Shown piece by piece: positions 27,991 to 37,262 of a stretch of 64,000 nt of DNA. Under the pieces are notes generated by a model. It was not told where the DNA came from and did no database searches. It saw nothing but the letters and a program-made list of their open reading frames with translations. The stretch is from positions 1-64,000 of the forward strand of contig VXNK01000001.1 of assembly GCA_009840595.1 (NCBI GenBank), written 5' to 3'. This DNA is from Rhodospirillaceae bacterium (GTDB lineage Bacteria; Pseudomonadota; Alphaproteobacteria; Bin65). Position 1 is the stretch's first letter; every line of letters starts with the position of its first letter. A program made the translations under genes and the position numbers.

Positions 27991-29054
27991 TGGACGGATC
28001 CGCATTTCCCGGCCGCTCTGCCGGTTGGCTCGATCGCCTTGGCGACATCGAGCCGCTGGAGGATGCGGCATTCGATGCCGGGCTGGTTGCCGAAATGCAG
28101 CGCAATGCGCCGGCGTTCGCCGATCGGCCGATCCGCTTCTCGACGCCGACCTTCAAGGAATACGAGACCGGCGAACTGGCCGGCTGCGGCAAGAATAGCT
28201 TTCCGGCGTTTTCGATCACGGCGGGCGGCTGCGCCCTGATGTGCGACCACTGCCAGGCCAGCATCCTGGAGCCGATGATACCGGCGACAAGCCCGGAGAT
28301 GCTCGACCGCAAGGTGCGCGACCTGGTGCTTTTGCAGGATCTGCAGGGCTTCCTGCTGTCCGGCGGCTCGAACCGGCGCAACGAGATCGCCTATGAGCGA
28401 TTCTACCCGGTCATCGAGGGGCTGAAACGCGACTTTCCCCATCTGAAGATCGCCATCCATTCGGCGCTGCTCGACACGCGCCGCGCCCGGCTGATGGAGA
28501 GCGCCGGCGTCGATACCGCCATGATGGACGTGATCGGCGCGCAGGAAACCATCCAGCAGGTCTATCATCTCGACCGGCCGGTCGCCGATTTCGAGGCGAC
28601 GCTGGCCGCGCTGTGCGACACGTCGATGGAGGTCGTGCCCCATATCGTCGCCGGGCTGCACTACGGCCGTCTGCTCGGCGAAACCAACGCGCTCGACATC
28701 TGCAGCCGCCACGGCATCCACGCCCTGGTGCTGGTCGTCATCATGCCGTTCTACGCGAAGGCCGGAACCTTCGAGACGCCGGACACCGCAGCCGTCGGCC
28801 GCCTGTTCCTCGAGGCCCGGCGCCGGATCGCCGACCGGCAGGTGCTGCTCGGCTGCGCCCGGCCGGCCGGGATGCACAAGCGGGTGACGGATGCCTACGC
28901 CGTCATGGCCGGGCTGGACGGGATCGCCTTCCCGGCCGATGGCGCGGTTGCGGTTGCCGGGGCGATCGGCCGGCCGATGGAGCAGCAGCATGCCTGTTGC
29001 TCGATCAAGGTGGGCGGGGAGACGGTGACCGTGCCCGCAAGCTGCGCCGCGTGA
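27990..29054 (+). CDS. lipS1: Radical SAM protein, LipS1-like lipoyl synthase component
   Basis: CX3CX2C motif CALMCDHC, SITAGGCALMCDHCQASILEPMI; position next to lipT/lipS2/sLpl-like genes. LipS1 vs LipS2 assignment is by context. Confidence 0.7.
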   Translation: MDGSAFPGRSAGWLDRLGDIEPLEDAAFDAGLVAEMQRNAPAFADRPIRFSTPTFKEYETGELAGCGKNSFPAFSITAGGCALMCDHCQASILEPMIPATSPEMLDRKVRDLVLLQDLQGFLLSGGSNRRNEIAYERFYPVIEGLKRDFPHLKIAIHSALLDTRRARLMESAGVDTAMMDVIGAQETIQQVYHLDRPVADFEATLAALCDTSMEVVPHIVAGLHYGRLLGETNALDICSRHGIHALVLVVIMPFYAKAGTFETPDTAAVGRLFLEARRRIADRQVLLGCARPAGMHKRVTDAYAVMAGLDGIAFPADGAVAVAGAIGRPMEQQHACCSIKVGGETVTVPASCAA

Positions 29055-30133
29055 CCGGGCACGTCGATATCCTCGTCGTCGGCCTCGGGCCGGCCGGCGC
29101 GTCGGCGGCGCGGGAGGCGGCGCGGGCCGGTGCGTCGGTGCTGGCCGTGGACCGCAAACGCGCGGCCGGCGAGCCGGTGCAGTGCGCCGAGTTCGTGCCG
29201 CGGCTGATCGGCCAGGATGTCGAAGGCGTGGCGCCGGTCGCCGTCCAGCCCATCGAGGCCATGCATACCTTTGTCGAGGCCGCGGACTTCGACAGTGCCG
29301 ACGGTTTCACCGGCACGATGATCGATCGCGGCCGCTTCGACGCCCTGCTCGTGGAGCAGGCGCGCGACGCCGGTGCGGAGTGCCGCTTCGATACGGTCTG
29401 GCACCGGGAGCTGGAGGTTGCGGCGAAACTGGTCATCGGCGCCGACGGGCCGCGGTCGAAGGTCCGCGCCGCGGCGGGGCTGCCGCAGCCGCGGCTGATC
29501 GAGACCCGGCAGGTAACCGTTCCGTTGCTCGATCCCAACAATGCGACCGAGATCTTCCTCTCGGCCGAGATCGAGGGCGGCTACGCCTGGCTGTTCCCCA
29601 AGGGCGACGTCGCCAATCTCGGCGTCGGCGTTGCGCCGAAAGCGCGACCGCGGCTCAAGCCGGTCCTCGAACGGTTACGCCGGCGCCTGATGGCCGAAGG
29701 CCGGATCGGCGACGCGGTCCTCGGCCATACCGGCGGCGCGATCCCGGTCGACGGTATCGTCGGGCCGGTCGCCGCGTTGCCCGATGGAGTGCCCGTATTG
29801 CTGGCCGGGGACGCCGCCGGTCTGACCAATCCGGTAACCGGCGCCGGAATCCCGGCCGCGGTCATGTCCGGCGCCCTGGCCGGGGAGGCGGCCGCCCGCT
29901 GGATCGCCGGCGCAGCGGATGCGCTCGACGACTATGCCGAGGAGATCGACGACCTGTTCGGCGCCTCGCTGCGCCGCGCCGTGGCGCGCCGGCGCGAACT
30001 CGAGCGGGCCTTTGCCGATTCGGTCCCGCAACCGGCCGACCTGCGGCGCGGCTGGATCGCCTATCCGGAATACTGGGCGGCCCGGCCGGCCGTTCCGACG
30101 CCCGATCCGCAGAACGCGATGGGAGCGCCATGA
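29051..30133 (+). CDS. lipT: Geranylgeranyl-reductase-like FAD flavoprotein, LipT-like
   Basis: ILVVGLGPAGASAAREAARAGASVLAVDRK; GDAAGLTNPVTGAGI; GTG start, 4-bp overlap with upstream gene. Confidence 0.7.
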   Translation: MTGHVDILVVGLGPAGASAAREAARAGASVLAVDRKRAAGEPVQCAEFVPRLIGQDVEGVAPVAVQPIEAMHTFVEAADFDSADGFTGTMIDRGRFDALLVEQARDAGAECRFDTVWHRELEVAAKLVIGADGPRSKVRAAAGLPQPRLIETRQVTVPLLDPNNATEIFLSAEIEGGYAWLFPKGDVANLGVGVAPKARPRLKPVLERLRRRLMAEGRIGDAVLGHTGGAIPVDGIVGPVAALPDGVPVLLAGDAAGLTNPVTGAGIPAAVMSGALAGEAAARWIAGAADALDDYAEEIDDLFGASLRRAVARRRELERAFADSVPQPADLRRGWIAYPEYWAARPAVPTPDPQNAMGAP

Positions 30134-31455
30134 CCTGCCTCAAGCCCGAAAGCGCGATGCCTGCCGAAACCGGCCCGAACGGCGCGGACTTCAACCCCTT
30201 CGCGGTCATGCAGCCGCGCCGGCCCGACGCCATTCCGCGGGATTTCCGCAATGGCGGCCGGGTGAAGACGGCCGACGTGGCGCCGGCGGGCGTCTATCTG
30301 CCCAACAACAACGTCATGACGCCGGCCATGCGTTCGCCGGACTATGTCCAGATGTCGACCGCGGCGGCGATCACGCTCGGGATCATGCCGGGCATGCTCT
30401 ACCGCTGCGCCTGCACCCGCTGCCTGAACCTGCTGCTGACCTATCCCGAGGGCTGCCGGGCGAACTGCGCCTATTGCGGTCTGGCGCGGCACCGGGAGGC
30501 CGAGCGCGACTATGCCGACCGCAACTTCATCCGGGTCGACTGGCCGGCGGTGCCGATGGCCGAGATCGTGGACAAGGTGGCGGCGGACGGCGAAAACACG
30601 CCGTTCCACCGCATGTGCATCAGCATGATCACCCATCCGCGCTCCGACGACGATACGGTGACGGTGCTGAAACAGTGGACCGACCGGATCGACCCGGCGA
30701 CCGTTCCGGTCTCGATCCTGTCCAACCCGACGACGATGCAGCGCGCGGACGTCGAGACGCTGAAAGGCCTGGGCGCCGACATCTTCACCGTGGCGCTCGA
30801 CGCCGCGACGCCGGAGATTTTCGACCGGACGCGAGGCAAGGGCGTCGACAGCCCGCACAGCTGGCGCAAATACTGGGACATCCTGATGGACGCCCGGGAC
30901 GTATTCGGGCCGCAGAAGTTCGGCGCCCATATCATCGTCGGCATGGGCGAGACCGAGGCCGACGTGCTGAACCTTGTCCAGCGGCTGGTCGACCTCGGCG
31001 GGCACAGCCACATGTTCTGCTTCTTCCCGGAAAAGGGCTCGCTGATGGACCATCTGCCGGCGACGCCGCGCGACCAGTGGCGGCGGGTCCAACTGGCGCG
31101 CTACCTGATCGACTATTGCGATGTCCGGGTCGATCGGATGGCGTTCGACGGGGAGGGCAGGGTGACGGATTTCGGCCTGCCGCAAAGCGAACTTGACGCG
31201 ATTATCGACGCCGGGATCGCCTTCCGCACGTCCGGCTGCCCGGGCAAGTTTCAGGAAGACATCTCGGCCTGCGACCGGCCCTACGGCGATTCGCCGCCCA
31301 GCAACATCGCCAGCTATCCGTTCCAGCCCGCCGGCGCCGACATCCGCCGCATCCGACATCAACTCGACATGGAGAAGCCGGGCGAGGCCTACGAGCCGGG
31401 CGAGGAGTTCGACGACCCGGACGATTCCCCCGCGCCGGAAGCGCGCGCGTCTTGA
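30130..31455 (+). CDS. lipS2: Radical SAM protein, LipS2-like lipoyl synthase component
   Basis: LLLTYPEGCRANCAYCGLARH (CX3CX2C), translationally coupled to lipT-like gene. Confidence 0.7.
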   Translation: MTCLKPESAMPAETGPNGADFNPFAVMQPRRPDAIPRDFRNGGRVKTADVAPAGVYLPNNNVMTPAMRSPDYVQMSTAAAITLGIMPGMLYRCACTRCLNLLLTYPEGCRANCAYCGLARHREAERDYADRNFIRVDWPAVPMAEIVDKVAADGENTPFHRMCISMITHPRSDDDTVTVLKQWTDRIDPATVPVSILSNPTTMQRADVETLKGLGADIFTVALDAATPEIFDRTRGKGVDSPHSWRKYWDILMDARDVFGPQKFGAHIIVGMGETEADVLNLVQRLVDLGGHSHMFCFFPEKGSLMDHLPATPRDQWRRVQLARYLIDYCDVRVDRMAFDGEGRVTDFGLPQSELDAIIDAGIAFRTSGCPGKFQEDISACDRPYGDSPPSNIASYPFQPAGADIRRIRHQLDMEKPGEAYEPGEEFDDPDDSPAPEARAS

Positions 31456-32510
31456 GCGAGACCGGCGACAGGCCCGGATTCCGGGTCATCGATACCGGCG
31501 TCCGCGACGGCAGCCTCCAGATCGCGTTCGACCAGGCGCTCGTGGAACTGCGCAAGGCCGGCGCGGTGCCGGACACGGTGCGCTTCCTGCGCTTCCCGCC
31601 GACCGCGCTGATCGGCCGGCACCAGGATTTGAGCCGGGAGCTGAAGCTCGACCATTGCCGCGCAGCCGGCGTCGGCGTCGTGCGGCGCATCACCGGCGGC
31701 GGCGCGATCTATCTGGACGAGGGCCAGCTCGGCTGGGAACTGGTCTGCGACCGGCGGAAAATCGGCGTCGCGACGCTGGCGGACATGACCGCCCGGATTT
31801 GCATGGCGGCGGCGGCCGGCCTCTCGTCCCTCGGCATCGCGGCGGAGTACCGCCCGCCGACGGACATTGTGGTGGACGGGCAGAAGATTTGCGGCACCGG
31901 CGGCTATTTCGACGATGACATCGTCATGTACCAGGGCACGACGCTGGTCGATCTCGATCTGCCGGCGATGATGGCGGCGATCAACGTGGCGGCCCCGAAG
32001 GAGGGCGCGCCGCCGCCGCCGCGGGTGACCACCCTGCGTGCCCTGTTGCCGGACGCCGACCTTTCCATGGAAAGATTGCAGGCCGCGCTGATCGCCGGCT
32101 TCGAGGACGGGCTGGGGATCGCCTGCACCGCGTCCGAACCGGGCGAGGCGGAAGAGTCCCTGGCGCAGCGGTTGTGCGATGAGGAAATCGGCACGCCGGA
32201 CTTCATCGCCGGAATCGACGATCCGGGCGCCGACGCCTCGGTGCGCCACGGCGAAAGCGGTCCGGTCAACGCCTGGCTGCGGGTCGAGGGCCGGCGCAAC
32301 GACCGGGTGCGCGAGGTGCTGTTCACCGGCGATTTCGTCATGGTGCCGCCGCGCCTCGTCCTGGACCTGGAAGGCAGCCTGCGCGGCGCCGTCTCCGGCG
32401 AGGTTGCGGCGCACATAGCGGCCTTCTTCAGCGAGGCGCCGCCCCAGATCGCGACCGCGCCGCCGGAAGCCTTTGCCGGGGCCGTCGCCGCGGCCTTTGC
32501 CGGCGCATGA
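31452..32510 (+). CDS. Lipoate-protein ligase, sLpl(AB)-like
   Basis: RFPPTALIGRHQDLSRELKLDHC, RRITGGGAIYLDEGQLGWEL, KICGTGGYFDD (LplA fold); TTG start. Confidence 0.78.
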   Translation: MSETGDRPGFRVIDTGVRDGSLQIAFDQALVELRKAGAVPDTVRFLRFPPTALIGRHQDLSRELKLDHCRAAGVGVVRRITGGGAIYLDEGQLGWELVCDRRKIGVATLADMTARICMAAAAGLSSLGIAAEYRPPTDIVVDGQKICGTGGYFDDDIVMYQGTTLVDLDLPAMMAAINVAAPKEGAPPPPRVTTLRALLPDADLSMERLQAALIAGFEDGLGIACTASEPGEAEESLAQRLCDEEIGTPDFIAGIDDPGADASVRHGESGPVNAWLRVEGRRNDRVREVLFTGDFVMVPPRLVLDLEGSLRGAVSGEVAAHIAAFFSEAPPQIATAPPEAFAGAVAAAFAGA

Positions 32511-33211
32511 AGTCGCTCACGGTCATCCAGCATACCTCGGCCGAATATCTCGGCCTGATGGAAGACCATTTCGAAGGCCGGCGCATCCGCTTCACCTACG
32601 TCCGCCCCTTCACCGAAGGCGTGGCGCCGCCGCACCCCGACGCCGTTGCCGACGGCCTCATCCTGCTCGGCGGCGGGCCCTGGGGATCGGCCGGCGCGCG
32701 CGACCTGCCGACCCTCGAGGCCGAAATCGCCGTCGCCCGGACCTGCCTGATGGTCGAGAAACCGGTCGTCGGCATCGGCCTCGGCGCGCAAATCCTGGCA
32801 TTGGCCGCAGGCGGCTCGGTCGAGGCGGCGCCGCTGCGCTTCACCGTCGATACGGCGCTGCGTTGCATGGAGGAGGCGCTGAACGGCTATCTGCCCGAGT
32901 CCTGGCCCGTCGCCGTCTACGGCCGCGACCGGGCCGTGCCGCCGGATTATGCGCAGGTCCTGGCACGCGCCGGCGACGGCGAGCCGGCGCTGTGGCAGAT
33001 CGGCGGCAATGCGTTCGGCTTCGCCGGCCATCCCGGCCTCAAGGTCGCCATGGTCGAGGACCTGATCATGGAATTCGAGGAGGCGCCCGCCGATCCGGCG
33101 CCGGCCCTGCGCGATCTCCGCGCCGCCCAGCGCGCCATCGAGGATGCGCTGGTGCCGATCATGACCGGCCTCGTCCAGCTGACCGGCCTGATGCAGCCGG
33201 GCGGAGAATAG
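32507..33211 (+). CDS. Class I glutamine amidotransferase-like protein lacking the catalytic Cys
   Basis: LLGGGPWG, VVGIGLGAQILALAAGG; the usual GxCxGxQ nucleophile Cys is Gly91 (GGC 32777-32779). Confidence 0.75.
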   Translation: MKSLTVIQHTSAEYLGLMEDHFEGRRIRFTYVRPFTEGVAPPHPDAVADGLILLGGGPWGSAGARDLPTLEAEIAVARTCLMVEKPVVGIGLGAQILALAAGGSVEAAPLRFTVDTALRCMEEALNGYLPESWPVAVYGRDRAVPPDYAQVLARAGDGEPALWQIGGNAFGFAGHPGLKVAMVEDLIMEFEEAPADPAPALRDLRAAQRAIEDALVPIMTGLVQLTGLMQPGGE

Positions 33212-33304
33212 CGGGCGGCGGGACCGGCCGTCGCCCGGTCCCGGAGCGAATTCGACCGGTACGGATCTCCGACTGCGCGGCGACACTTCTGCCCGACACC
33301 CTTT

Positions 33305-33443
33305 CCCGTCATTTCGACCGAAGCGGTTCGAAGAACCGCGGAGCGGAGAAATCTGTCACCCGCGGAGCCTGGTCCCGAGCGGCTTGCCGGAAAGATTTCT
33401 CCGCTCCATGACCCTGCGGGCCATTCCGGTCGAAATGACGGGG
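33305..33443. repeat. Nested inverted-repeat (MITE/REP-like) intergenic element
   Basis: Ends CCCGTCATTTCGACCG / CGGTCGAAATGACGGG are complementary; internal GGAGCGGAGAAATCT / AGATTTCTCCGCTCC also complementary. Confidence 0.8.
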
Positions 33444-33620
33444 TGAGGAGGGTGTGGGTCAGTCGGTCCGACGGTTCAAATCGAAGCGGGATCACGCCGA
33501 CTCCGCTTTGTCCGCTGCGGGGATTTGCCCGGCGTCGCCGACATATTCAAAAGTTGCTATCTGTCGGGAGTTTCAATACCCTGTCGGCACAGCCGGTCGG
33601 CCAGCGTTAGGGGGCATGTC

Positions 33621-33998
33621 GTGACGGACAAACTGGTCATCGTGATGGCGAACACGGACACGCGCAACGGCGAGGAACTGGGCGCGCCGATCTTCCAGGC
33701 GACCGTCGCCGCGGCGATGGAATACGAGGTCGACGTGATCTGCACGGCCACCTCGGGCCGCCTGATGAAGAAGGGCGTCGCCGAACATCTCGTGGTCAAG
33801 GAAGGCTCGCCGAAATCGGTCTACGATTTCATCCAGGACGCCCACGAGGCGGGCGTGAAATTCTACTGCTGCTCGCCCAATCTCGACCTGTTCGACATGA
33901 CCAAGGACGACCTGATCCCCGAATGCGAGGGCATCGTCGGCGGCGCCCATCTGATCGAGGAGATCATGGAGGACGACGTCAAGGTGCTGACCTACTGA
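33621..33998 (+). CDS. dsrE: DsrE-family sulfurtransferase (DsrE3-type by context)
   Basis: KLVIVMANTDTRNGEELGAPIFQATVAAAMEYEVDVICTATSGRLMKKGVA; GTG start; directly upstream of shdrC1. Confidence 0.8.
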   Translation: MTDKLVIVMANTDTRNGEELGAPIFQATVAAAMEYEVDVICTATSGRLMKKGVAEHLVVKEGSPKSVYDFIQDAHEAGVKFYCCSPNLDLFDMTKDDLIPECEGIVGGAHLIEEIMEDDVKVLTY

Positions 33999-34020
33999 GG
34001 AAGGGGATCCGGCAACGGAC

Positions 34021-34782
34021 ATGGACCACGGCGCCGCCACCCGCGTGCAGGAGCATATCGGCGATCCGGTTTCGGACGCGCCGCCGCTCGACCGCGACGC
34101 CCTGGAAGAGATTTTCGGCGATATCCAGGCCGACCTGCGCTACGACCACGAACTCAACGGCTGCCTGAACTGCGGCATCTGCACGGCGACCTGCCCGGCG
34201 GCCCATTATTACGATTTCAGCCCGCGCGAGATCGTCCAGCTGCTCTGGACGGAAAATCTCGAGGGCATCTACGACGCGATGCAGGAAAAGATCTGGGCCT
34301 GTGCCCAGTGCTACACCTGCGCGGCGCGCTGCCCGTTCGGCAACAGCCCCGGCGGCCTCGTCATGCTGATGCGCGAGGTCGCGATCAAGCACGGCATGGA
34401 GTCGGCGAAGAATGTGCTGCGCCCGTTCAGCCGGGTCATGCTCAAGCTGATCTCGACCGGCAACCAGCTCGCCCCGGACATGATCAATCCGGACCATTTC
34501 GCCGACTGGGGGCCGAACATCGCCAAGGTGGATGCGCCGCTCAAGCTGCTGCGCAAGGCGATCCCGATGCCGACGCTCAACACCACGGCGACGGCCTGGG
34601 AGGTCAATCTGAAGACCTCGGTGGAGCTTTACACGATCTGGGAAATGACCGGCGTGCTCGACCAGCTCGAAGGGATCGACGAGAATCTGTTCGACGTCAT
34701 TACCGACATCATGGACGAGAAGCGCGAGGACTGGGAAGACTTCCTTGAAGAGCAGGAAGACGAGGACGAAGACGACGACTGA
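34021..34782 (+). CDS. hdrC1: sHdrC1, heterodisulfide-reductase-like iron-sulfur subunit
   Basis: Two 4Fe-4S motifs CLNCGICTATCP and CAQCYTCAARCP; acidic tail EEQEDEDEDDD. Confidence 0.88.
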   Translation: MDHGAATRVQEHIGDPVSDAPPLDRDALEEIFGDIQADLRYDHELNGCLNCGICTATCPAAHYYDFSPREIVQLLWTENLEGIYDAMQEKIWACAQCYTCAARCPFGNSPGGLVMLMREVAIKHGMESAKNVLRPFSRVMLKLISTGNQLAPDMINPDHFADWGPNIAKVDAPLKLLRKAIPMPTLNTTATAWEVNLKTSVELYTIWEMTGVLDQLEGIDENLFDVITDIMDEKREDWEDFLEEQEDEDEDDD

Positions 34783-34817
34783 GCCGCCCGCGGCGGCTCG
34801 CGCAGGAGACAAGGGAT

Positions 34818-36212
34818 ATGACCGGCACACCGAACGATACCGGGAACGCTTCGGGCGAAAGCGGCGAACGCTTTACCGGACACGGCAGCGAATGGCGCGA
34901 TGCGAACCTGTCGGCGCAGGACGCGCGCACCGCCACCGCTTGGGTCGAGGCCAAGGTCGACAAGCGCTCCATGCTGACGAACAAGGATCGCGTCGAAGAC
35001 GTGCGCGATATCATGTGGCAGCTGGAGAAAGATGGCGAGATCGCCGTCCACCGGGTCGACGACGGCCATGCGCCGGTCGAGGTCAAGACGCTCTACGGCT
35101 GGACCAAGCGCATCCCGACGACCCGGCTCTGGCATCACAAGTCGTGCGGCCAGTGCGGCAACATTCCGGGCTACCCGGCCTCGCTGCTCTGGCTGATGAA
35201 CGAACTCGGCATCGAATATCTCGACGAGACCGACCAGACCTCCTGCACCGCCTGGAACTATCACGGCTCGGGCATCGGCAATCTGGAGAGCCTGGCCGCG
35301 GTCTTCCTGCGCAATTTCCACCAGGCCTATGTCAGCGCCCGCGCCCAGGGCCTGCCGGACGCCTACTACTATCCGCTGGTCCATTGCGGCACGTCGTTCG
35401 GCAACTACAAGGAGGTGCGCCACTATCTGCTGCACTCCGCCGAGTTGCGCGAGCGGGTGAAGAAGATCCTCGCCAAGCTCGACCGGCTGGTCGACGGTAA
35501 GCTGCTGATCCCGGAAGAGGTCGTGCACTATTCGGAATGGGTGCATGTCATGCGCGACCGCATCGCGGACCGCCAGACGATCGACGCCAGCGCCATCCGC
35601 GCGACCATCCATCCGGCCTGCCATGTCTACAAGATGGTGCCGGAGGACGCGATCTACGACGACGACATCCTGGAGGGGAACCGGGTCGCGGTCTCGACCG
35701 GCGTGATCGGCGCGCTGGGCGCCCAGGTGATCGACTATTCGACCTGGTACGATTGCTGCGGCTTCGGCTTCCGCCACATCATCTCGGAGCGCGAGTTCAC
35801 CCGCTCCTTCGCGATCGACCGCAAGGTCAAGGTCGCGGTGGAGGAGGCCCGGGCCGACGTGATGATCGGCCACGACACCGGCTGCATTACGACGCTGGAC
35901 AAGAACCAGTGGATCGGCAAGGCTGCCGGCAAGGACTACGACCTGCCGATCCTGGCCGACTGCCAGTTCGCGGCGCTGGTCTGCGGCGCCCATCCGTTCA
36001 AGATCGTCCAGTCCCACTGGCACGCCTCGTCGACCGAGACGCTGATGGAGAAGCTGGGCATCGACTGGCGCGCGGCGAAGGCGGAGTTCGAGGCCTATCT
36101 CAAGCAGGTCGAAGCCGGCGACCAGGAGAATCTCTACGATCCGCGCCTGATGATCACCTCGGGCCCCGGCTTCAAGCGGATAGAGAACGGAACACTCGAG
36201 ACGGGCACATGA
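34818..36212 (+). CDS. hdrB1: sHdrB1, heterodisulfide-reductase-like CCG-domain subunit
   Basis: WYDCCGFGFRHI, HDTGCITTLDKNQWIG, HPACHVYK; position between hdrC1 and hdrA. Confidence 0.85.
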   Translation: MTGTPNDTGNASGESGERFTGHGSEWRDANLSAQDARTATAWVEAKVDKRSMLTNKDRVEDVRDIMWQLEKDGEIAVHRVDDGHAPVEVKTLYGWTKRIPTTRLWHHKSCGQCGNIPGYPASLLWLMNELGIEYLDETDQTSCTAWNYHGSGIGNLESLAAVFLRNFHQAYVSARAQGLPDAYYYPLVHCGTSFGNYKEVRHYLLHSAELRERVKKILAKLDRLVDGKLLIPEEVVHYSEWVHVMRDRIADRQTIDASAIRATIHPACHVYKMVPEDAIYDDDILEGNRVAVSTGVIGALGAQVIDYSTWYDCCGFGFRHIISEREFTRSFAIDRKVKVAVEEARADVMIGHDTGCITTLDKNQWIGKAAGKDYDLPILADCQFAALVCGAHPFKIVQSHWHASSTETLMEKLGIDWRAAKAEFEAYLKQVEAGDQENLYDPRLMITSGPGFKRIENGTLETGT

Positions 36213-37258
36213 CCAAGCCGGTCCTCGTGGTCGGCGGCGGCCCGGCCGGGCTCGCCGCAGCCGAGGCGCTGTCCGGCGTCGGCCGGAACGCCGTTCTGGT
36301 GGAGAAGGAGGACCGGCTCGGCGGCGCGCCGATCCTCTCCGGCTACGCCAAGCTGGTGCCGACCGGGGAATGGGCGAAGGACGCCATAGGCGGCATGGTC
36401 GCGCGGGTCGAAGGCGACGCTACGGTCGATGTCCGGACCGGCTGCACCGTGCAGGAATTCGGCGGCGAGCCCGGCGCGTTCGCGGCGACCCTGTCGGACG
36501 GCGCCACGGTCGAGGCTTCGGCCGCCATCCTGTGCACCGGCTTTACCCATTTCGATTCGGTCAACAAGCCGGAATGGGGCTTCGGCAGCTTCCCCGACGT
36601 CGTGACCACGACCCAGGTCGAGCAGATGATCTCGTCGGGCGCCGGCGTGCGCTGCCCGTCCGACGGCCGCACGCCGAAGCGGGTGGCGATCTTGCTCTGC
36701 GTCGGCTCGCGCGACCGCCAGATCGGCCGCGAATGGTGCTCCAAGATCTGCTGTACGGTGAGCGCCAACATCGCGATGGAAATCCGCGAGGAAGTGCCGG
36801 ACTGCCACGTCTACATCTACTACATGGATATCCGCACCTTCGGCCTCTACGAGACGAGCTACTACTGGCGCAGCCAGGAGGAGTTCAAGGTCAAGTATAT
36901 CAAGGCGCGGATCGCCGAGGTGACCTCGGACGGCGAACGGCTGATCGTCAAGGGCGAGGACACGCTGGTCAAACGGCCGATCACCATTCCCTTCGACATG
37001 GTCGTCCACGCCATCGGCATGGACCCGAACGTCGATAACCTGCTGCTGTCTTCCATTTTCGGGGTCGACCTGGAGCCGCACGGCAACATTGCCCGGCAGT
37101 CGGCCTATGGCGGCATGGGGCGGACCAGCCGGCCCGGCGTGTTCGTCGCCGGCGCGGCGACCGGGCCGGAGACCATCGACGATTCGATCGCCCAGGCGAA
37201 TGCCGCGGCCATCGCGGCGCTCGGCGCCGGCCGGGCGGCGGCGGACGAAGCGGCCTGA
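36209..37258 (+). CDS. hdrA: sHdrA, heterodisulfide-reductase-like flavoprotein
   Basis: VLVVGGGPAGLAAAEALSGVGRNAVLVEK, LCVGSRDRQIGREWCSKICC, DDSIAQANAAA. Confidence 0.9.
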   Translation: MTKPVLVVGGGPAGLAAAEALSGVGRNAVLVEKEDRLGGAPILSGYAKLVPTGEWAKDAIGGMVARVEGDATVDVRTGCTVQEFGGEPGAFAATLSDGATVEASAAILCTGFTHFDSVNKPEWGFGSFPDVVTTTQVEQMISSGAGVRCPSDGRTPKRVAILLCVGSRDRQIGREWCSKICCTVSANIAMEIREEVPDCHVYIYYMDIRTFGLYETSYYWRSQEEFKVKYIKARIAEVTSDGERLIVKGEDTLVKRPITIPFDMVVHAIGMDPNVDNLLLSSIFGVDLEPHGNIARQSAYGGMGRTSRPGVFVAGAATGPETIDDSIAQANAAAIAALGAGRAAADEAA

Positions 37259-37262
37259 GCGG

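Noticed and set aside
33545-33560. ATTC-N8-CTAT half-site upstream of dsrE
   Set aside because: Only one half matches; insufficient to call an operator, though location is suggestive.
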